DNA from: RGDT01 sp964630925
GTDB lineage: Bacteria > Planctomycetota > Planctomycetia > Gemmatales > Gemmataceae
Direction: 5' to 3'
Length of the DNA: 14,789 nucleotides
Assembly (NCBI GenBank): GCA_964630925.1
Contig: CAZVZK010000211.1
Location: 1-14,789 of the forward strand
Shown here in pieces: positions 1-6,485 of the stretch. The position numbers and the translations under genes are program-made. The first letter of the stretch is position 1, and every line of letters begins with the position of its first letter. The notes beneath the pieces were generated by a model. The model had not been told where the DNA came from. It searched no databases and saw nothing but the letters and a program-made list of their open reading frames with translations.

Positions 1-70
1 AAGCCGCGTGCCGGAAAGGCCGAATGCGACAGTTGATAAACTCGCTATCCTAAGTATACCAGCCACACCC

Positions 71-780
71 TCATCGGCGGAAGAGGCAGATCGTAGTGGC
101 ATCGTCCTCCGGCCAGAATTGTCCGGCGTGGCTCCGCGCCGCGTCAAGGAGTCGGGATGCATGTTCCGACGCCGAAATCCCGGAGGTGGGCGTGGAGAGG
201 AAGAGGCCGAGGGCGGACTGCTGGAACTGGTCATTGAGGTACGCCCCGGCCTCGGTGATGCCGTCCGAGAACAGGAGCAGGCGATCACCCTGGGCGAGCG
301 TCACCGCCCCATCCGCGTACTGGCTGGCCGGGTCCGCCACACCGAGGACGGTTTCGCCCGGCACGCTCCATTCGACCCACCCTGCACCCGTCGTCAGGAC
401 CGGCGCCGGCTGTCCTGCCGTGCTGGCACGGATCGCGCCCCCTGACCGCCCCACGAGAACTGCCAGGCCGGCGACAAACTTCCCCGTGATGGCGAACACC
501 CGTTGCAGCGAGCCGTTCAACACCGTGAGCAGATCCCCGGCGTCCGATCCCGACACCTCGCGGCGGTCAAATGGAGCGTTTCAATATCTCGCGCTATCCG
601 CGCCGCCGCTGGCCCGTGCCCCGCCACGTCCACCATCAGCAACATCAACCCGCCATCGGCGCGGCCCGTCTCGACGAAGAGGCCATCACCGCTCACCGTT
701 TCGCCCCGGCATGGGACCGACAGGGACGCGATCTCGACATCGCCCAACACCAGCGACGGCGGCAGAGGCGAGAAGGGCAT
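71..780 (-). pseudogene. SpoIIE/RsbU-type PP2C serine phosphatase, frameshifted
   Basis: Phosphatases of this family dephosphorylate anti-sigma-factor antagonists (STAS proteins) in partner-switching stress signalling. The N-terminal half reads from an ATG at 780, preceded by GGAG, and holds SGDGLFVE and VDVAGHGPAA, the metal-site motifs of the fold. The C-terminal half lies in another frame and holds AGDLLTVLN, ITGKFVAGLAV, LFSDGITEA and a terminal DDATTICLFRR. Together they cover one complete catalytic domain of about 236 residues. The distance from start to stop is 710 bases, one short of a multiple of three. The first frame turns to nonsense and stops at 517. The second is closed by TGA at 581-583, so the shift lies roughly between 583 and 541. 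The gene starts 35 bases after the flavoprotein gene and is probably co-transcribed with it. No sensor domain is attached. The lesion could be a real mutation, a sequencing error or, less likely, programmed frameshifting. Confidence 0.8.
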
Positions 781-815
781 GAGTGATTCTCCGGCGTGAC
801 TCTCCCGATGTAGCG

Positions 816-2057
816 TCACCCCGCCGCGCCGGCCACCGCCGCCTTCGTCCCCGCCAGCCACCCCGTGCTCCACGCCGCCTGGAAGTTGTACCCGCCGATG
901 GGGCCGTCCAGGTCCAACAGCTCCCCCGCGATGTACAGCCCCCCGTGCCTGCGGCTCTCCATCGTCCGCGAATCCACCTCGTCCAGCGGCACGCCCCCCG
1001 CCGTCACCTCCGCCCGCCCGTACCCCAGCGTCCCCGTCACCGGCACCGTCAGCCGCTTGCACGCCGCCGCCAGCCGCGCCCGCTCGGCCCGGCCCAGGTT
1101 GGCCGCCTTGCGGTCCGCCGGCAGGCCCGCCGCGTTCAGCACGTCATCACACAGCCGCCGCGGCAGCCACGACGACAGCATCACGTTCAACTGCTTCTTC
1201 CCCGCCGCGGCCGTCTCGCGGCGGAGCTGCTCGTCCAGCCCCGCCTCCGTCACCCCCGGCAGCGTGTCGATCTCCACGGCCAGCGACGCCGGCGACGGGT
1301 GCCCGGAGACGACGCGGCTCACGTCGAGGATCACCGGCCCGGACAGCCCGAAGTGCGCGAACAGCAGCGACCCGCGCCGCCGCGCCAGGATCTCCCCCCC
1401 CTCGCGGATGCAGACGCCCACGTCCGGCATCGTCAGCCCGCGCAGGGCCGCCACCCACGGCGCCGACGTGGTGATCGGCACCAGCGCGGGCCGCGGCGGC
1501 ACGAGCGAGTGGCCGAACGCCTGCACCCAGGCGTAGCCGTCGCCGGTGGTCCCGCTGCCGGGGTACGACTTCCCCCCCGTCGTCAGGATGAGCCGGGAGG
1601 CGCGGCGCTCGCCCCTGGCCGTCCGCAGTACGAAGCCCGGCTCGATGCCCAGCACAGGCTCCTCCAGCGAGAGCGTGGCCCCGCTGCGCCCCAGGCGCGA
1701 GACGAGGGCCGCCAGCACGTCGGCGGCCCGGTCGCTCACCGGGAACACCTTGCCCGTCTCCTCCACCTTCGTGGCGACGCCCTCGGCCTCGAACAACGCG
1801 ATGGCGTCCTCGACGCCGAAGGCGGCGAGCGCGGAGTGCAGGAACCGCCCCGGCGGGCCGTACGCCTCGACGATGCCCCGGTCGTCGCAGGCGTGGGTGA
1901 TGTTGCACCGGGTGCCCCCGGACATGAGGATCTTCACGCCGGGACGCTTGTTCTTCTCCAGCACCAGGACGCGCGCGCCGGACTCGGCGGCGGCGATGGA
2001 GGCCATCAGCCCCGCCGCCCCGGCCCCGACCACGGCCACGTCCCATACGTCCGGCAT
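816..2057 (-). CDS. BaiN/HI0933-family FAD-dependent oxidoreductase
   Basis: This is a flavoprotein of the HI0933/BaiN family, often annotated as an aminoacetone oxidase family FAD-binding enzyme. The exact substrate is not settled for most members. Residues 7-16 form the Rossmann motif VAVVGAGAAG, with E34 at the end of the second strand for the ribose. SGGTRCNITH (46-55) is the family signature. TTGGKSYPGSGTTGDGY, GLSGPVILDVSR and the C-terminal GELLDLDGPIGGYNFQ follow in the usual order. The length of 413 residues is normal and the protein appears intact and cytosolic. The frame stays open upstream to a TTG at 2111 and an ATG at 2084. I chose the ATG at 2057 because the family fold begins there, a GGGGGAG lies just before it (spacing only two bases), and an extended -10 box lies at 2075-2083. 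The phosphatase gene follows after 35 bases. Confidence 0.93.
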   Translation of the reverse strand: MPDVWDVAVVGAGAAGLMASIAAAESGARVLVLEKNKRPGVKILMSGGTRCNITHACDDRGIVEAYGPPGRFLHSALAAFGVEDAIALFEAEGVATKVEETGKVFPVSDRAADVLAALVSRLGRSGATLSLEEPVLGIEPGFVLRTARGERRASRLILTTGGKSYPGSGTTGDGYAWVQAFGHSLVPPRPALVPITTSAPWVAALRGLTMPDVGVCIREGGEILARRRGSLLFAHFGLSGPVILDVSRVVSGHPSPASLAVEIDTLPGVTEAGLDEQLRRETAAAGKKQLNVMLSSWLPRRLCDDVLNAAGLPADRKAANLGRAERARLAAACKRLTVPVTGTLGYGRAEVTAGGVPLDEVDSRTMESRRHGGLYIAGELLDLDGPIGGYNFQAAWSTGWLAGTKAAVAGAAG

Positions 2058-2074
2058 CGCTCCCCCACTGGCCG

Positions 2075-2083
2075 ATTGTATCA
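2075..2083 (-). promoter_or_regulatory. Extended -10 promoter element for the flavoprotein gene
   Basis: On the minus strand TGATACAAT fits an extended -10 box (TGn followed by TACAAT, five of six matches to TATAAT). No good -35 is seen at the usual spacing, which is tolerated by extended -10 promoters. Transcription would begin near 2068, leaving a leader of only about 11 bases before the ATG at 2057. That supports this start over the upstream ones. Known motif rules are those of other bacteria, so the call is tentative. Confidence 0.35.
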
Positions 2084-2174
2084 TTCCGTCATCTTGCCAT
2101 TCTGCGGGCAACGTCTTTCCCTTTCCCCCCTCTCGGAGAGCGGCAAATATCCGGACAATCGCGGACGTTTATGG

Positions 2175-2203
2175 TTGACGGCGGGGGGTGTGAGCAGCAT
2201 GAT
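2175..2203 (+). promoter_or_regulatory. Sigma70-like promoter for the DUF5684 gene
   Basis: TTGACG (2175-2180) and CATGAT (2198-2203) are separated by exactly 17 bases, giving a strong -35 and a moderate -10. The predicted transcription start is about 2210, about 44 bases before the ATG at 2254. It lies in the 196-base gap between divergent genes and points toward the plus-strand gene. Confidence 0.4.
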
Positions 2204-2253
2204 ACCCACTCGACAGACGCCAGCTGTACCAACCCCCACGTAGAGGATCGCCG

Positions 2254-2694
2254 ATGATGCTCCCATTGTTCGCCCAGGCGGGTGGCGCCCCTGACTTCCA
2301 GGCGATCCTGGCTCAGCTGATGCCCTACCTGTACGCGCTGATCGCCGTCGGCGTCGCCCTCACCGTGTTGAGCATCATCGTGTCCTGGGTGATCTTCGCC
2401 AAGGCCGGCCAGCCGGGGTGGGCCTCGCTCATCCCCATCTACAACCTCTACGTCCTGCTCGTGCCGATCTGCGGCTTCTCGGTGGTCTGGTTCATCCTGG
2501 CGCTCATCCCCTGCACGGCACCCATCGCCGCGCTTTACCTCATGTTCGCCATCCCGGGCGCCATGGCGAAGCGATTCGGGCAGGGGTTCGGCTTCGCCGT
2601 CGGCCTGTTCTTCCTGGGGATCATCTTCTACCCGCTCCTCGCGTTCGGCGACTACAAGTACAACCCGCCCGCCCTCTCAACGCGAGAGGGATAA
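2254..2694 (+). CDS. DUF5684-type small membrane protein
   Basis: This is a 146-residue integral membrane protein. The hallmark is FAKAGQPGWASLIPIYN at 48-64 between hydrophobic segments; this KAG-x-PGW-x-x-(L/I)-IP-x-YN pattern is typical of DUF5684 proteins, some of which are mislabelled signal peptidase I. Hydrophobic stretches lie at about 25-48, 63-86, 87-104 and 110-132, suggesting four transmembrane helices with a short polar C-terminus ending in STREG. The function of the family is unknown. The ATG at 2254 has GAGG seven bases upstream; a second ATG follows directly and could also be used. The gene stands alone between a promoter candidate and a series of hairpins, so it is probably monocistronic. 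A 7-base stem (2672-2678 with 2684-2690, CCCTCTC/GAGAGGG) lies within its last codons. The family assignment is from memory of the motif and is fairly secure. Confidence 0.85.
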   Translation: MMLPLFAQAGGAPDFQAILAQLMPYLYALIAVGVALTVLSIIVSWVIFAKAGQPGWASLIPIYNLYVLLVPICGFSVVWFILALIPCTAPIAALYLMFAIPGAMAKRFGQGFGFAVGLFFLGIIFYPLLAFGDYKYNPPALSTREG

Positions 2695-2731
2695 CCACGG
2701 TGACGCCCACAAGCCGATCCCCCAGACATCG

Positions 2732-2767
2732 GCTCAATCGACGAACGCGACTTCAATCGCGTTGAGC
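2732..2767 (+). repeat. Hairpin downstream of the DUF5684 gene
   Basis: AACGCGA (2744-2750) and TCGCGTT (2757-2763) pair perfectly around a 6-base loop. Outside them GCTC (2732-2735) pairs with GAGC (2764-2767) across a bulge. It lies 38 bases after the stop codon of the membrane-protein gene and just before a second, stronger hairpin. Likely part of the 3' end of that transcript. Confidence 0.4.
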
Positions 2768-2775
2768 GGCACGAA

Positions 2776-2799
2776 GCACGCGGACGCCCGTCCGCGTGC
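2776..2799 (+). terminator. GC-rich perfect hairpin, possible terminator
   Basis: GCACGCGGACG (2776-2786) and CGTCCGCGTGC (2789-2799) are perfect inverted copies with two bases between them, so the stem is effectively 10 pairs with a 4-base loop. There is no T-tract after it, so classical intrinsic termination is not proven; high-GC genomes often lack one. It follows the DUF5684 gene and precedes a promoter candidate for the next gene pair. Confidence 0.4.
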
Positions 2800-2942
2800 C
2801 GCGTGCGTGCTGTCGCACCGGCCACGTCCCCGGACGCGGCCTCGCCTCGTCACCCCCTCCGGTCGATTGGCGGCGTCAGGGGGAGCCGTCCCCGTTTGCG
2901 GAACGCTCCCACGCCGAAGGCCTCGCATCCGCCTCCGGCGGG

Positions 2943-2951
2943 TGGTACGAT
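2943..2951 (+). promoter_or_regulatory. Possible extended -10 element before the 132-residue protein gene
   Basis: TGGTACGAT fits TGn followed by TACGAT (four of six matches to TATAAT). It would start transcription near 2958, about 18 bases before the ATG at 2976 and before its GGAGG. No clear -35 is visible. Confidence 0.28.
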
Positions 2952-2975
2952 GGGCGTTGGGTACGGAGGCGGATC

Positions 2976-3374
2976 ATGAGCGAGACGACCACCCTGACGC
3001 CCCCCAGGGGCCTGAGCGACGAGCGCAAACGCGAGCTGGTGGCGTGGTGGACGGCCATCCGCGACGGGAGTCTCGTGCCCGCGCCACTGGAGATCCCGGA
3101 GGCGATTCGGCGGGCTATCCGGGGCGACCTCGCCAAATACACCGTGAGGCCGACGGAGAAGTGGCTGCGGTTCGCCGAGCGGAGCGGGACGCTGGATTAC
3201 CTCTACGCGGGGGCGACGGTCATCACCTTCGACGTGCCGGGCGGCTTCGTCGTCCTCGCCGCCGGCGAGGATGAGCACAACCTGATGTACGACACGATGC
3301 CGCGTGACTTCATGGACCGCACCCACACCGAATACACCGACCCCTGGCCGGAGGCCGAATGCCTCCCTGGATGA
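2976..3374 (+). CDS. Unrecognised 132-residue soluble protein
   Basis: I do not recognise a family. The ATG at 2976 is preceded by a strong GGAGG (2965-2969) at a spacing of six. The frame is open further upstream, but the residues there are Arg/Pro/Ser-rich shadow sequence without a ribosome site. The protein is acidic and shows no signal peptide or membrane segment. A helical N-terminal half (about 12-70, with DERKRELVAWW and EIPEAIRRAI) is followed by a short strand-rich part (about 75-100, GATVITFDVPGGFVVLAAG) and a charged tail with HTEYTDPWPE. Its last codons overlap the start of the downstream retropepsin-like gene, so the two are very likely translated from one message and may work together. 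A role as regulator, partner or substrate of that protease would be a guess. Confidence 0.8.
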   Translation: MSETTTLTPPRGLSDERKRELVAWWTAIRDGSLVPAPLEIPEAIRRAIRGDLAKYTVRPTEKWLRFAERSGTLDYLYAGATVITFDVPGGFVVLAAGEDEHNLMYDTMPRDFMDRTHTEYTDPWPEAECLPG

Positions 3375-3865
3375 CCCGCCTCCTCGCCCGCCTCGGCCTT
3401 CTCTCGCCGGATCGGCTGCTCATCCCGTTCCAGAAGGGCTCGAAACGGGCGGACGCCAGGTTGCTCCTTCTCCGCCCGGACGGCACGACGGCGGAAGTGC
3501 CATTCCGTGTGGATTCCGGCTGCACCCACACCGTGCTGGCCCTGTCGCGGGCCGCGCGGCACGGCCTCAACATCTCCGGCCCGAGGAAGCGGATTCGCCT
3601 CGGCACGGCCCTCTCCCAGGAGGACGCCGAGGTGATCACCGTCACCTACGCGATCCGCCTTTCCGCCTCCCAACGCGCCGCCCCGTTCCTCATCCCCGTT
3701 CATCTCCTCGTCGGGCAGGGCTCTACGAGAACACCGTTGCTCGGCCTGACCGGCGTCATCGAGCAGCTCCGTTGGGTCTTCGACGGCCGGGCGTCCCGCG
3801 ACGCGCCGGAGGGCCACTGCCTCCTCGAAGACGTCCGCCCCGCCTCCGCACGCTGGCCCGATTGA
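3359..3865 (+). CDS. Retropepsin-like aspartyl protease family protein
   Basis: The 168-residue product has FRVDSGCTHTVL at 49-60. The D52-S53-G54 triad within a hydrophobic strand-turn context is the active-site signature of retropepsin-like aspartyl proteases, which work as dimers of about this size. A later LLGLTGVIEQ (127-136) resembles the hydrophobic-hydrophobic-Gly element followed by a helix in the second half of the fold. No signal peptide is obvious, so the protein is probably cytosolic. The ATG at 3359 has GGAGG (3350-3354) at a spacing of four. A second in-frame ATG at 3371 forms an ATGA overlap with the upstream stop. I prefer 3359 because of its ribosome site. A Cys follows the DSG where Ala is more usual, so activity needs testing. 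Substrate unknown; the adjacent 132-residue protein is the natural candidate partner. Confidence 0.75.
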   Translation: MPPWMTRLLARLGLLSPDRLLIPFQKGSKRADARLLLLRPDGTTAEVPFRVDSGCTHTVLALSRAARHGLNISGPRKRIRLGTALSQEDAEVITVTYAIRLSASQRAAPFLIPVHLLVGQGSTRTPLLGLTGVIEQLRWVFDGRASRDAPEGHCLLEDVRPASARWPD

Positions 3866-3874
3866 CCCGCCTCC

Positions 3875-3889
3875 GGATTCCTTGAATCC
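3875..3889 (+). repeat. Short hairpin before the CotH operon
   Basis: GGATTC and GAATCC are perfect 6-base arms around CTT, 10 bases after the protease stop. It could end that transcript or be an operator, since TTGAAT (3882-3887) within it resembles a -35. A TATAGA at 3908-3913 lies 20 bases further on, too far for a standard promoter, so I do not call one. Confidence 0.3.
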
Positions 3890-3960
3890 TGCGCCGCCCG
3901 CCAGGGTTATAGACTGTCGGGTGTGTGTGGGTTCGATGAAGACGCGACGAGGCCCCGGTG

Positions 3961-5772
3961 ATGCTCCAACGCTCCACGCTGGCGATGCTCCTCCTGGCCG
4001 GCCCCCTCTGGGCCGCCGCCCCGGCCACCGTGCGGCCCGACCCCAAGGGGCCGAGCGCCTTCTTCGGCCTCACCCGCCTCTGGGACATGCACCTCGACAT
4101 CTCCGCCGACGAGTGGAAGGTCATGCAGCCCACCGGCGGCGGCTTCGGCCCGCCGCCCAAACTCGGCAAGGCCGAGGAGGGCAAGCACCGCAGCCAGTTC
4201 GGCTACGAGTTCACCTACGTCAAGGCCGCCCTCACCATCGCCGGCACGCGGTTCGAGGACGTCGGCCTGCGCTTCAAGGGCAACTCCACCTACGCCACCA
4301 CCTCGCGCGTCCTCAAACGCCCCTTCAAGATCGAGCTGGACCGCCACGTCGAGGGCCAGGCGTTCCTCGGCGTCCGCAAGCTGTCCCTGAACGTCCACGT
4401 CATGGACCCCACCCTCTGCCGCGAGGCCCTCGGCTACGCCGTCTACCGCGAGGCCGGCGTCCCCGCCCCACGCACCGCCTTCGGCTTCCTCACCGTCTCC
4501 GTCCCCGGCAAGTACGACAAGGAGGTCGTCGGCCTGTACACCCTCATCGAGAACGTCGACAAGGTCTTCCTCAAGGACCGCTTCGGCTCCTCCAAGGGCC
4601 TCCTCCTCAAGCCCGAGCGCGTCGGCCCCCTCGACCACCTCGGCGACAAGTGGGCCAGCTACGAGGACCGCTACCGCCCGCGTGGCACCCCCACGAAGAA
4701 ACAGCAGGACCGCTTCATCGCCTTCACCAAACTCGTCCAGTCGGCCGACGAGGCCAAATTCCGCCGCGAGCTGCCAGGCTTCCTCGACATGGACTGCTTC
4801 CTCCGCTACGTCGCCGCCACGGTCATGCTCGCCAGCCTCGACAGCTTCGTCGGCCTGCCGCACAACTACTACGTCCACCTCGACCCGCTCAAGGACAGGT
4901 TCGTCATCCTGCCCTGGGACCTCGACCACTCCTTCGGCGGGCTCATGATGTTCTCCAACGCCACCCAGCTCATGGACCTGAGCATCCGCCGGCCCTGGCT
5001 CGGACGCAACCCGCTCGTCGAGAAGGTCCTCAAGAATCCCGAATGGTTCGCCGCCTACCAGCGCCACCTGGAGACGCTCATGGCCTCCACGTTCCGTCCC
5101 GCCCGCTTCCGCGACGACGTGGCGGCGGTCAACGCCCTGCTGGCGTCCGCACGCGAGAAGGAGAAGGCGGCGGCGGCGAAGCGCGGCGACGGCTGGGCCA
5201 TGCTGCCGCTCAACATGCTCCTCGCCAAGCCGCCGGAGCTGGACGTGTTCACCCGGAAGCGTGTCGAGTCGGTGCGGGCGCAGATCGACGGCAAGAGCAA
5301 GGGCAGCACGATGGCGGGGTTCGGCCAGCCGCGTCCCCCGGCACCGATGCCGATGCCGACACAAGCGGTCCTGAGGGCGTGCGACACGGACAGGGACGGC
5401 AGGCTAAGTGCCGCCGAAGTGGAAGCAGGCGCGAAGGCGCTATTCAAGCTGTGCGACAGGGACGGCAAGGGCACCCTGGACGAGAAGGCCCTCGTGGCGG
5501 GGCTCGAGAAGATCTGGCCGAGGCCCGGCCTTTTCGCCGCGGCGCCGACGGCGCTGATCCGACAAGTGACGAAGGGGCTCTTGCAATCGGCCGGTGAAGA
5601 TGGGAAGATGGATCAGAGAAAGCTTGTGGGTGCGGCGGCGCGGCTGTTCGCGGAGGCCGACACGGGCAAGACAGGGAAGATCGACGCCGGCCAACTGGAA
5701 CAGGCCCTGCGGCGTTTGATGCGGCCGGACGGCCCGTTCGGCCCCGGCGCGCGGGCGGAGGCCCGTAAATGA
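3961..5772 (+). CDS. Secreted CotH kinase-fold protein with C-terminal EF-hands
   Basis: CotH proteins are atypical secreted kinases related to Fam20C; spore-coat CotH phosphorylates coat proteins. This 603-residue protein starts with a signal peptide (about 1-20, hydrophobic then WAAA) and no lipobox. The CotH domain spans about 35-400: GLRFKGNST (102-110) with PFKIEL (121-126), LIENVDKVFLK (195-205) and LPWDLDHSFGG (317-327). The last gives the paired acidic residues D320 and D322 expected of the metal site. The C-terminus adds EF-hand loops: DTDRDGRLSAAE (475-486) is canonical, and degenerate loops begin near 499, 546 and 567. The start at 3961 has GAGG eight bases upstream; a GTG at 3958 is adjacent. 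The stop overlaps the VTC gene by four bases (ATGA), so the two are translationally coupled. The kinase substrate is unknown; the EF-hands suggest a calcium-binding extracellular or periplasmic role. Confidence 0.92.
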   Translation: MLQRSTLAMLLLAGPLWAAAPATVRPDPKGPSAFFGLTRLWDMHLDISADEWKVMQPTGGGFGPPPKLGKAEEGKHRSQFGYEFTYVKAALTIAGTRFEDVGLRFKGNSTYATTSRVLKRPFKIELDRHVEGQAFLGVRKLSLNVHVMDPTLCREALGYAVYREAGVPAPRTAFGFLTVSVPGKYDKEVVGLYTLIENVDKVFLKDRFGSSKGLLLKPERVGPLDHLGDKWASYEDRYRPRGTPTKKQQDRFIAFTKLVQSADEAKFRRELPGFLDMDCFLRYVAATVMLASLDSFVGLPHNYYVHLDPLKDRFVILPWDLDHSFGGLMMFSNATQLMDLSIRRPWLGRNPLVEKVLKNPEWFAAYQRHLETLMASTFRPARFRDDVAAVNALLASAREKEKAAAAKRGDGWAMLPLNMLLAKPPELDVFTRKRVESVRAQIDGKSKGSTMAGFGQPRPPAPMPMPTQAVLRACDTDRDGRLSAAEVEAGAKALFKLCDRDGKGTLDEKALVAGLEKIWPRPGLFAAAPTALIRQVTKGLLQSAGEDGKMDQRKLVGAAARLFAEADTGKTGKIDAGQLEQALRRLMRPDGPFGPGARAEARK

Positions 5773-6485
5773 CCCCGGAATCGGCACTATCACCGTCCCT
5801 GCGCCGCGGCGCGGGGCCGGCCCACGAGGTGAAGTTCGTCCTCCCCCTGGCCGAGGCGCTCGACGCCGAGGCGTGGGCACGCGAGCACCTCACGCCGGAC
5901 CCGCACGGCGTGAACGGCGCCTACCGCACGCTGTCCATCTACTGCGACACCTCCGCCCTCGACGTGTTCCACCGGTCGAAGGGGTACAAGCGCAGCAAGT
6001 ACCGCATCCGCCGCTACGAGAACGGCGAGTTCCTCCACCTGGAGAAGAAGTCGCGCAAGGGCGAGCGGGTCAAGAAGAAGCGTAGCGTCGTCCCCCTCGA
6101 CGCCCTCGGGCTGATCGAAGGCTCCGACCCGGAGCCCGCCTGGGAGTGGGGCTGGTTCCCGCGTCAGGTCCGTTTCCGCAGCCTGGCGCCGGCGGCCCGC
6201 CTGGAGTACACGCGCACGGCTTTCCTGGGCGACTGCGCCGAGGGCCCGATGCGTCTCACCATCGACCGTGATTTGTACGGCGAGCCGTTCCGCGGCTGGC
6301 AGGCGCTGCCGCTGGAGAATGGCCGCGAGCTGCTGGCGGGGCGTGCGGTGCTGGAGCTGAAGTACGGCGCCGTGCTGCCGCCCCTGTTCCGTGAGCTGAT
6401 GGGCCGGCTGCCGGTGGCTTCTGGGGGCGCGTCGAAGTACCGGCTGTGCATGAACGCCTGGGGCCTGCCGGGGGACGGGGCCTGA
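5769..6485 (+). CDS. VTC-domain polyphosphate polymerase
   Basis: The VTC domain of eukaryotic Vtc4 makes polyphosphate from ATP inside a basic tunnel. This 238-residue protein is essentially that domain alone, with no SPX domain and no membrane segment. The tunnel residues appear in order: HEVKF with E20 and K22; SKYRIRRYENG with R79 and R81; HLEKKSRKG with E92 and K94; ARLEYTR with R144; MRLTIDRDL with R162 and D166; VLELKYG with E196, the metal-binding Glu by analogy; and ASKYR with K223. Its ATG overlaps the CotH stop by four bases, and its stop shares one base with the next ATG, so it sits mid-operon. It should act in the cytosol, and the neighbouring DUF4956 protein is the likely membrane partner. 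Bacterial VTC-like proteins are rarely tested, so polymerase activity is predicted, not shown. Confidence 0.92.
   Translation: MTPESALSPSLRRGAGPAHEVKFVLPLAEALDAEAWAREHLTPDPHGVNGAYRTLSIYCDTSALDVFHRSKGYKRSKYRIRRYENGEFLHLEKKSRKGERVKKKRSVVPLDALGLIEGSDPEPAWEWGWFPRQVRFRSLAPAARLEYTRTAFLGDCAEGPMRLTIDRDLYGEPFRGWQALPLENGRELLAGRAVLELKYGAVLPPLFRELMGRLPVASGGASKYRLCMNAWGLPGDGA

Noticed and set aside
33..60. TTGATA and TATACC with 16-base spacing, a promoter-like pair on the plus strand
   Set aside because: It would transcribe antisense into the broken phosphatase gene and no plus-strand gene follows. With AT-rich DNA at a gene end, chance is likely.
783..2243. A 486-codon open frame on the plus strand
   Set aside because: It is antisense to the flavoprotein gene, is extremely Arg/Pro/His-rich and has no recognisable motif. 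The minus-strand frame carries the complete family signature.
2796..2975. A 60-codon N-terminal extension of the unknown 132-residue protein
   Set aside because: The strong GGAGG and an extended -10 candidate both lie inside the extension, just before the ATG at 2976, and the extension looks like non-coding GC-rich sequence.
3882..5597. A 571-codon plus frame and a 485-codon minus frame over the CotH gene
   Set aside because: Both are out-of-frame readings of a GC-rich gene whose true frame shows a signal peptide, CotH motifs and EF-hands.
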